Positions 60,462-64,000 of a stretch of 64,000 nt of DNA are shown here, piece after piece; position 1 is the stretch's first letter; the number at the start of each line of letters is the position of its first letter. Under the pieces are notes generated by a model. The model searched no databases. It was not told the origin of the DNA and saw only the letters and a program-made list of their open reading frames with translations. A program made the position numbers and the translations under genes. The DNA is from Nioella nitratireducens (lineage in GTDB: Bacteria > Pseudomonadota > Alphaproteobacteria > Rhodobacterales > Rhodobacteraceae): contig NZ_MNBW01000005.1 in NCBI RefSeq assembly GCF_001879715.1, forward strand, positions 1 through 64,000, given 5' to 3'.

Positions 60462-61301
60462 ATGATCAGCAATTATAACTTTGCCTATCTCGATGAGCAG
60501 ACCAAGCGGATGATCCGCCGCGCCATCCTGAAGGGCGTCTCGGTTCCCGGTTATCAGGTGCCGTTTGCCAGCCGCGAAATGCCGATGCCCTATGGCTGGG
60601 GCACGGGCGGTGTGCAGGTCAGCGCGGCCTGCCTGACGCCCGACGATACCTTCAAGGTGATCGACCAGGGCGCGGACGATACGACCAACGCGGTTTCTAT
60701 CCGCAAGTTCTTTGAAAAAACGGCTGGTGTGGCGGTGACCGAGCGCACATCCGACGCCACTGTGATCCAGACGCGGCACCGGATTCCGGAAACCGACCTG
60801 ACAGAGGATCAGATCCTCGTCTATCAGGTGCCGATCCCCGAACCGCTGCGGTTTCTGGAACCGCGCGAGACCGAGACACGCAAGATGCACGCCTTGGAAG
60901 AATACGGCCTGATGCATGTTAAGCTGTATGAAGACATTGCAAAACATGGCGAAATAGCGACAGCCTATGCCTATCCGGTGAAAGTTGAAGGCCGCTACGT
61001 GATGGACCCTTCGCCGATTCCCAAGTTCGACAACCCGAAGCTGGAATCGGCGGCGCTGCAATTGTTCGGGGCCGGGCGCGAACAACGCATCTATGCGGTG
61101 CCACCTTATACCAAGGTGGTGAGCCTCGATTTCGAGGACTACCCGTTCGACCCCTCGCGCGCCGACCACCCGTGTGAATTGTGCGGGGCCGAGGACAGCT
61201 ATCTCGACGAGGTGATCGTCGATGACGCGGGCGGGCGGATCTTCGTCTGTTCCGATACCGATTACTGCGCCGCGCGCCGCGAAAAAGGAGAGGCCGCATG
61301 A
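60462..61301 (+). CDS. phnJ: C-P lyase PhnJ (radical SAM)
   Basis: A 279-residue PhnJ, the catalytic subunit that breaks the C-P bond with a 4Fe-4S cluster and S-adenosylmethionine. It starts MISNYNFAYLDEQTKRMIRR. Four C-terminal cysteines, CELC, then FVCSDTDYC, correspond to the cluster ligands and catalytic Cys set. GGVQVSAACLTPDDTFKVID is strongly conserved. ATG 60462 was chosen with GGCGGAGAATGGG upstream. Overlaps phnK by 4 bases. Confidence 0.96.
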   Translation: MISNYNFAYLDEQTKRMIRRAILKGVSVPGYQVPFASREMPMPYGWGTGGVQVSAACLTPDDTFKVIDQGADDTTNAVSIRKFFEKTAGVAVTERTSDATVIQTRHRIPETDLTEDQILVYQVPIPEPLRFLEPRETETRKMHALEEYGLMHVKLYEDIAKHGEIATAYAYPVKVEGRYVMDPSPIPKFDNPKLESAALQLFGAGREQRIYAVPPYTKVVSLDFEDYPFDPSRADHPCELCGAEDSYLDEVIVDDAGGRIFVCSDTDYCAARREKGEAA

Positions 61302-62095
61302 CCGCCGCCGTGAAAGAGACCCCGGTGACCCCGCTGCTTGAGGTGCGAAACCTCTCCAAGTTCTATGGCGCGCGCATTGGCTGTGAGAACGTGAATTTCA
61401 ATCTCTATCCCGGCGAGGTTCTGGGCATCGTGGGAGAGTCCGGCTCGGGAAAGTCCACCTTGCTGAACTGTCTTGCCGGCCATCTGCCGTCCGATAGCGG
61501 CGAGGTGATCTTCGACACCCGCGCCGACGGCCCGCAGGACACGCTGACCATGAGCGAGCCGGAACGGCGGATGTTGGGGCGCACCGATTGGGCCTTTGTT
61601 CACCAGAACCCGCGCGACGGGCTGCGGATGCGGATCAGCGCGGGCGGCAATGTGGGCGAGCGGCTGATGGCCGTGGGCGCGCGCCATTATGGCGACATCC
61701 GGCAGGAAGCCGGTGATTGGCTGGCGCGGGTCGAGATCGACATGAGCCGGATCGACGACCGCCCCTCGGGCTTTTCGGGCGGGATGCAGCAACGCCTGCA
61801 AATCGCGCGCAACCTTGTGACCGGGCCGCGACTGGTGTTCATGGACGAACCCACCGGCGGGCTGGACGTGAGCGTGCAGGCGCGTCTGCTGGACCTGTTG
61901 CGCGGTCTGGTGCGGCGGCTTGGGCTGTCTGCGATCATCGTCACCCACGATCTGGCGGTGGTGCGGCTGCTGGCCGACCGGCTGATGGTGATGAAGGGCG
62001 GGCAGGTGGTGGAAACCGGCCTGACGGACCAGGTGCTGGACGATCCGCAACACGCCTATACACAGTTGCTGGTCAGCTCGGTCCTGCAGGTATGA
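61298..62095 (+). CDS. phnK: C-P lyase ABC protein PhnK
   Basis: A 265-residue ABC-type ATPase that binds the C-P lyase core complex. Walker [15 protein letters not shown], signature FSGGMQQRLQIARNL, Walker B RLVFMDEPTGGLDV, H-loop VTHDL. It resembles DppD-type ATPases but has no permease in the window. Followed one base later by the CorA-like gene. Confidence 0.95.
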   Translation: MTAAVKETPVTPLLEVRNLSKFYGARIGCENVNFNLYPGEVLGIVGESGSGKSTLLNCLAGHLPSDSGEVIFDTRADGPQDTLTMSEPERRMLGRTDWAFVHQNPRDGLRMRISAGGNVGERLMAVGARHYGDIRQEAGDWLARVEIDMSRIDDRPSGFSGGMQQRLQIARNLVTGPRLVFMDEPTGGLDVSVQARLLDLLRGLVRRLGLSAIIVTHDLAVVRLLADRLMVMKGGQVVETGLTDQVLDDPQHAYTQLLVSSVLQV

Positions 62096-62096
62096 T

Positions 62097-63077
62097 ATGC
62101 TGACGGCCTACGGACATAGCGGCAAGGGGCTGATCGCGCTGGAGGCGGGGGCGGGGTCTCTCATCGACGATCGCGGCGCGGTGACGATCCCGGACGAGGC
62201 GGTGTGGATCGACCTTTTCCGCCCGCTGCCGCGACAGGTCGAGGCGGTGCGCGCCCTTGGCGTTGATGTGCCGACGCTGGAAGAGATGGAGCAGATCGAG
62301 ATTTCAAACCGGCTGTTCCGCGAAGAGGGGCTGGAATACCTGACCGTCGTGCTGCCGGGAAAGACCGCGGATGGCGAGCCCTCTGCCGGGCCGGTGACCT
62401 TCATCCTGACACCCGACCGGCTGGTGACGGTGCGCCACCATGCGCCGCGCCCGTTCGAGGTTTTCCCGCCGCGCGCGGCGCAATCGGCGGCGGGGTGCGG
62501 GTCGCCCGACCGGATTTTCCTTGGGCTTGGGGAAGAGATCGTGGCGCGGCTGGCGGATTTGCTGGAAGCGGCGGGCCGGGTGCTGGACGAGGCCGCGCGC
62601 AGCGTCTTTGCCGAGGATGCCACCAGCGATTCCGACGCGTTGCAGGCGACCTTGCGGCGGGTCGGCCAACAGGGGGAACTGATCGGCCGGGTGCGGCTGG
62701 CCCTTCTGACCATGGAGCGTGCGGTATCCTATTTCGGCGCGATCGAGCGGGATGACCCGGCGCAAGCGCTGATCAAGGGGCTAATGCGCGATATTCAGGC
62801 CCTGTCGGTCCATAGCGATTACCTGTCCGGGCGGATCGGCCTGACAGTCGATGCCACGATGGGCATGATCAATCTCTTGCAGAATGCCACTGTGCGGATC
62901 GTGTCCGTGGCGGCGGTTCTGTTCCTGCCGCCGACGCTTGTTGCGTCGATCTACGGGATGAACTTTCACCTGATGCCAGAGCTGGACAGCCCGTGGGGCT
63001 ATCCGGCGGCGCTGGCGTTGATGCTGGCCTCGGCGGTTGGCTGTTACCTGATTTTCAAATGGAAGAAATGGCTATGA
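62097..63077 (+). CDS. CorA-family Mg2+ transporter within the phn operon
   Basis: A 326-residue CorA-type channel protein: a cytoplasmic alpha/beta domain, a long helical stalk (about 150-265) and two C-terminal membrane helices joined by the loop [14 protein letters not shown], which carries the family's G-M-N selectivity motif. It starts one base after phnK and overlaps phnL by 4 bases, so it is translated with the C-P lyase genes. CorA moves Mg2+, Co2+ or other divalent ions. The C-P lyase pathway consumes MgATP and releases phosphate, which may be why it sits here. Confidence 0.92.
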   Translation: MLTAYGHSGKGLIALEAGAGSLIDDRGAVTIPDEAVWIDLFRPLPRQVEAVRALGVDVPTLEEMEQIEISNRLFREEGLEYLTVVLPGKTADGEPSAGPVTFILTPDRLVTVRHHAPRPFEVFPPRAAQSAAGCGSPDRIFLGLGEEIVARLADLLEAAGRVLDEAARSVFAEDATSDSDALQATLRRVGQQGELIGRVRLALLTMERAVSYFGAIERDDPAQALIKGLMRDIQALSVHSDYLSGRIGLTVDATMGMINLLQNATVRIVSVAAVLFLPPTLVASIYGMNFHLMPELDSPWGYPAALALMLASAVGCYLIFKWKKWL

Positions 63078-63754
63078 TCACGGTCGAAAACCTCGCCAAG
63101 TCCTTTACGCTGCACAATCAGGGCAGCGCGGTCATCCCGGTGCTGGAAGGGGCCGATTTCACCGTGGCCCCCGGCGAATGCGTGGCGCTGACGGGGGAAA
63201 GTGGCGCGGGCAAATCCACCGTCATGCGCATCCTCTACGGCAATTACCTGGCGCAGGCGGGGCGGGTGATGATCGGCGACGTGGACCTGACCGCCGCCGA
63301 ACCGCGCGAGATCCTTGGCCTGCGGCGCGAGACACTGGGCTATGTCAGCCAGTTCCTGCGTGTGGTGCCCCGCGTGCCGACGCTGGAGGTGGTGGCAGAG
63401 CCGCTTTTGGCGCTTGGGGTCGCGGACGACGCGGCCTTTGCCCGCGCCCGTGACCTGCTGACCCGGCTGCGCATTCCCGAAACGCTGTGGGGCCTGTCAC
63501 CCACCACCTTCTCGGGCGGGGAACAGCAGCGGGTGAACATCGCGCGCGGCTTTGCCCATGGCTATCCGGCGCTGCTGCTGGATGAGCCGACCGCGAGCCT
63601 CGATGCGCTGAACCGCGAAACGGTGTTGCAACTCATTGAAGAGGCCAAGGCGAACGGCGCGGCCATCGTCGGCATTTTCCACGACGTGGAGGCCCGCACC
63701 CGCGTGGCCGACCGCGAGGTCAATGTCAGCGCCTTCACCCCGGTCGCGGCATGA
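63074..63754 (+). CDS. phnL: C-P lyase ABC protein PhnL
   Basis: A 226-residue ABC-type ATPase. Walker [17 protein letters not shown], signature [15 protein letters not shown], Walker [16 protein letters not shown]. PhnL, with PhnGHI, catalyses the nucleophilic attack of phosphonate on [12 protein letters not shown] and [18 protein letters not shown] are PhnL-like. ATG 63074 overlaps the CorA stop (ATGA); an ATG 6 bases earlier has a worse-spaced ribosome site. Confidence 0.95.
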   Translation: MITVENLAKSFTLHNQGSAVIPVLEGADFTVAPGECVALTGESGAGKSTVMRILYGNYLAQAGRVMIGDVDLTAAEPREILGLRRETLGYVSQFLRVVPRVPTLEVVAEPLLALGVADDAAFARARDLLTRLRIPETLWGLSPTTFSGGEQQRVNIARGFAHGYPALLLDEPTASLDALNRETVLQLIEEAKANGAAIVGIFHDVEARTRVADREVNVSAFTPVAA

Positions 63755-64000
63755 GCACCGGACGCTTCATCGCGGTCGTTGGCCCCTCGGGCGTTGGCAA
63801 GGACAGCGTGATGGAGGCGCTGATCGCGGCGCATCCCGATTTCCACCGGGTGCGGCGGGTTATCACCCGCCCCTCGGCGGCGGGGGGCGAGGATTTCGAG
63901 GGCGTCAGCCGGGCCGAGTTCGAAGCCCGCCGCGACGCCGGGGCCTTTGCCCTGTGGTGGCCCGCGCACGGGTTGCTGTACGGGATTCCAGCCTCGGTCC
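63751..64000 (+). CDS. phnN: Ribose 1,5-bisphosphate phosphokinase PhnN (cut by window end)
   Basis: The first 83 residues of PhnN, truncated at the window end. The P-loop [11 protein letters not shown] lies at about residues 11-21, and [20 protein letters not shown] is family-typical of this guanylate-kinase-like enzyme, which phosphorylates ribose 1,5-bisphosphate to PRPP. ATGA overlap with phnL. phnM and a phosphonate transporter would be expected farther on or elsewhere. Confidence 0.93.
   Translation, partial: MSTGRFIAVVGPSGVGKDSVMEALIAAHPDFHRVRRVITRPSAAGGEDFEGVSRAEFEARRDAGAFALWWPAHGLLYGIPASV

Overview
The window is a gene-dense, high-GC stretch of an alphaproteobacterial chromosome, most likely a marine Rhodobacteraceae (Roseobacter-group) organism. 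The evidence is the gene content: Na+-NQR, a complete glycogen operon, a hydroxyectoine-type catabolic cluster, carnitine/gamma-butyrobetaine genes, choline sulfatase, C-P lyase, and a short intergenic repeat that I recall from this family. Genes are packed in operons with frequent 4-base ATGA start/stop overlaps. I see no phage, transposase, integrase or CRISPR array.

Layout. 1-76: initiator tRNA, missing its first base at the window edge. 236-7107 (minus): nqrABCDEF followed by apbE, nqrM and a CBS-domain gene, a self-contained Na+-translocating NADH:quinone reductase operon with its FMN transferase and maturation factor. Its NqrB is unusually short. 7215-8393 (plus): a secreted pentahaem cytochrome c, divergent from nqrA. 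8603-21751 (plus): glgP-glgB-glgC-glgA-glgX-malQ-pgm, a full glycogen synthesis and breakdown operon. 21758-25429 (minus): a TetR-controlled HlyD/ABC-2 exporter with a palindromic operator. 25640-27139: choline sulfatase. 27210-31207: cold-shock protein, a glyoxalase-like small protein coupled to a MATE exporter with a possibly structured leader, a CDF metal exporter, and a small secreted protein.

31389-36889 (plus): eutB-eutC-asnC/doeX-doeC-doeD, the lower part of the (hydroxy)ectoine catabolic cluster, without eutA and without the hydrolase and deacetylase genes eutD/eutE. 37231-42728 (minus): a peptide-type ABC importer with a fused permease-ATPase, divergent from a DUF1028 Ntn-hydrolase gene. 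The adjacent FCD-type GntR gene carries a copy of the same operator-like sequence. 44427-47003 (minus): mtnA overlapping a class II aldolase (a probable DHAP shunt for methylthioadenosine or 5'-deoxyadenosine), followed by an HpcH/HpaI aldolase. 47175-49388: monomeric NADP isocitrate dehydrogenase. 49618-51649: kynA-kynU for tryptophan catabolism.

51698-56861: a GlxA/AraC activator divergent from an acyl-CoA dehydrogenase, an NDP-forming acyl-CoA synthetase and a CaiD-like hydratase, probably carnitine/gamma-butyrobetaine use. 56862-57224: a non-coding patch holding 11-bp tandem repeats, a hairpin repeat, a decayed SRPBCC C-terminus and a composite Rhodobacteraceae repeat. 57225-64000: phnF divergent from phnG-phnH-phnI-[antisense small gene]-phnJ-phnK-corA-phnL-phnN (cut at the window end), the C-P lyase operon. 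Two features of this operon are unusual: a minus-strand small membrane-protein gene with its own strong terminator between phnI and phnJ, and a CorA-type Mg2+ channel gene inserted between phnK and phnL. Overall the window suits a marine heterotroph that scavenges osmolytes, phosphonates and amino acids and stores carbon as glycogen.
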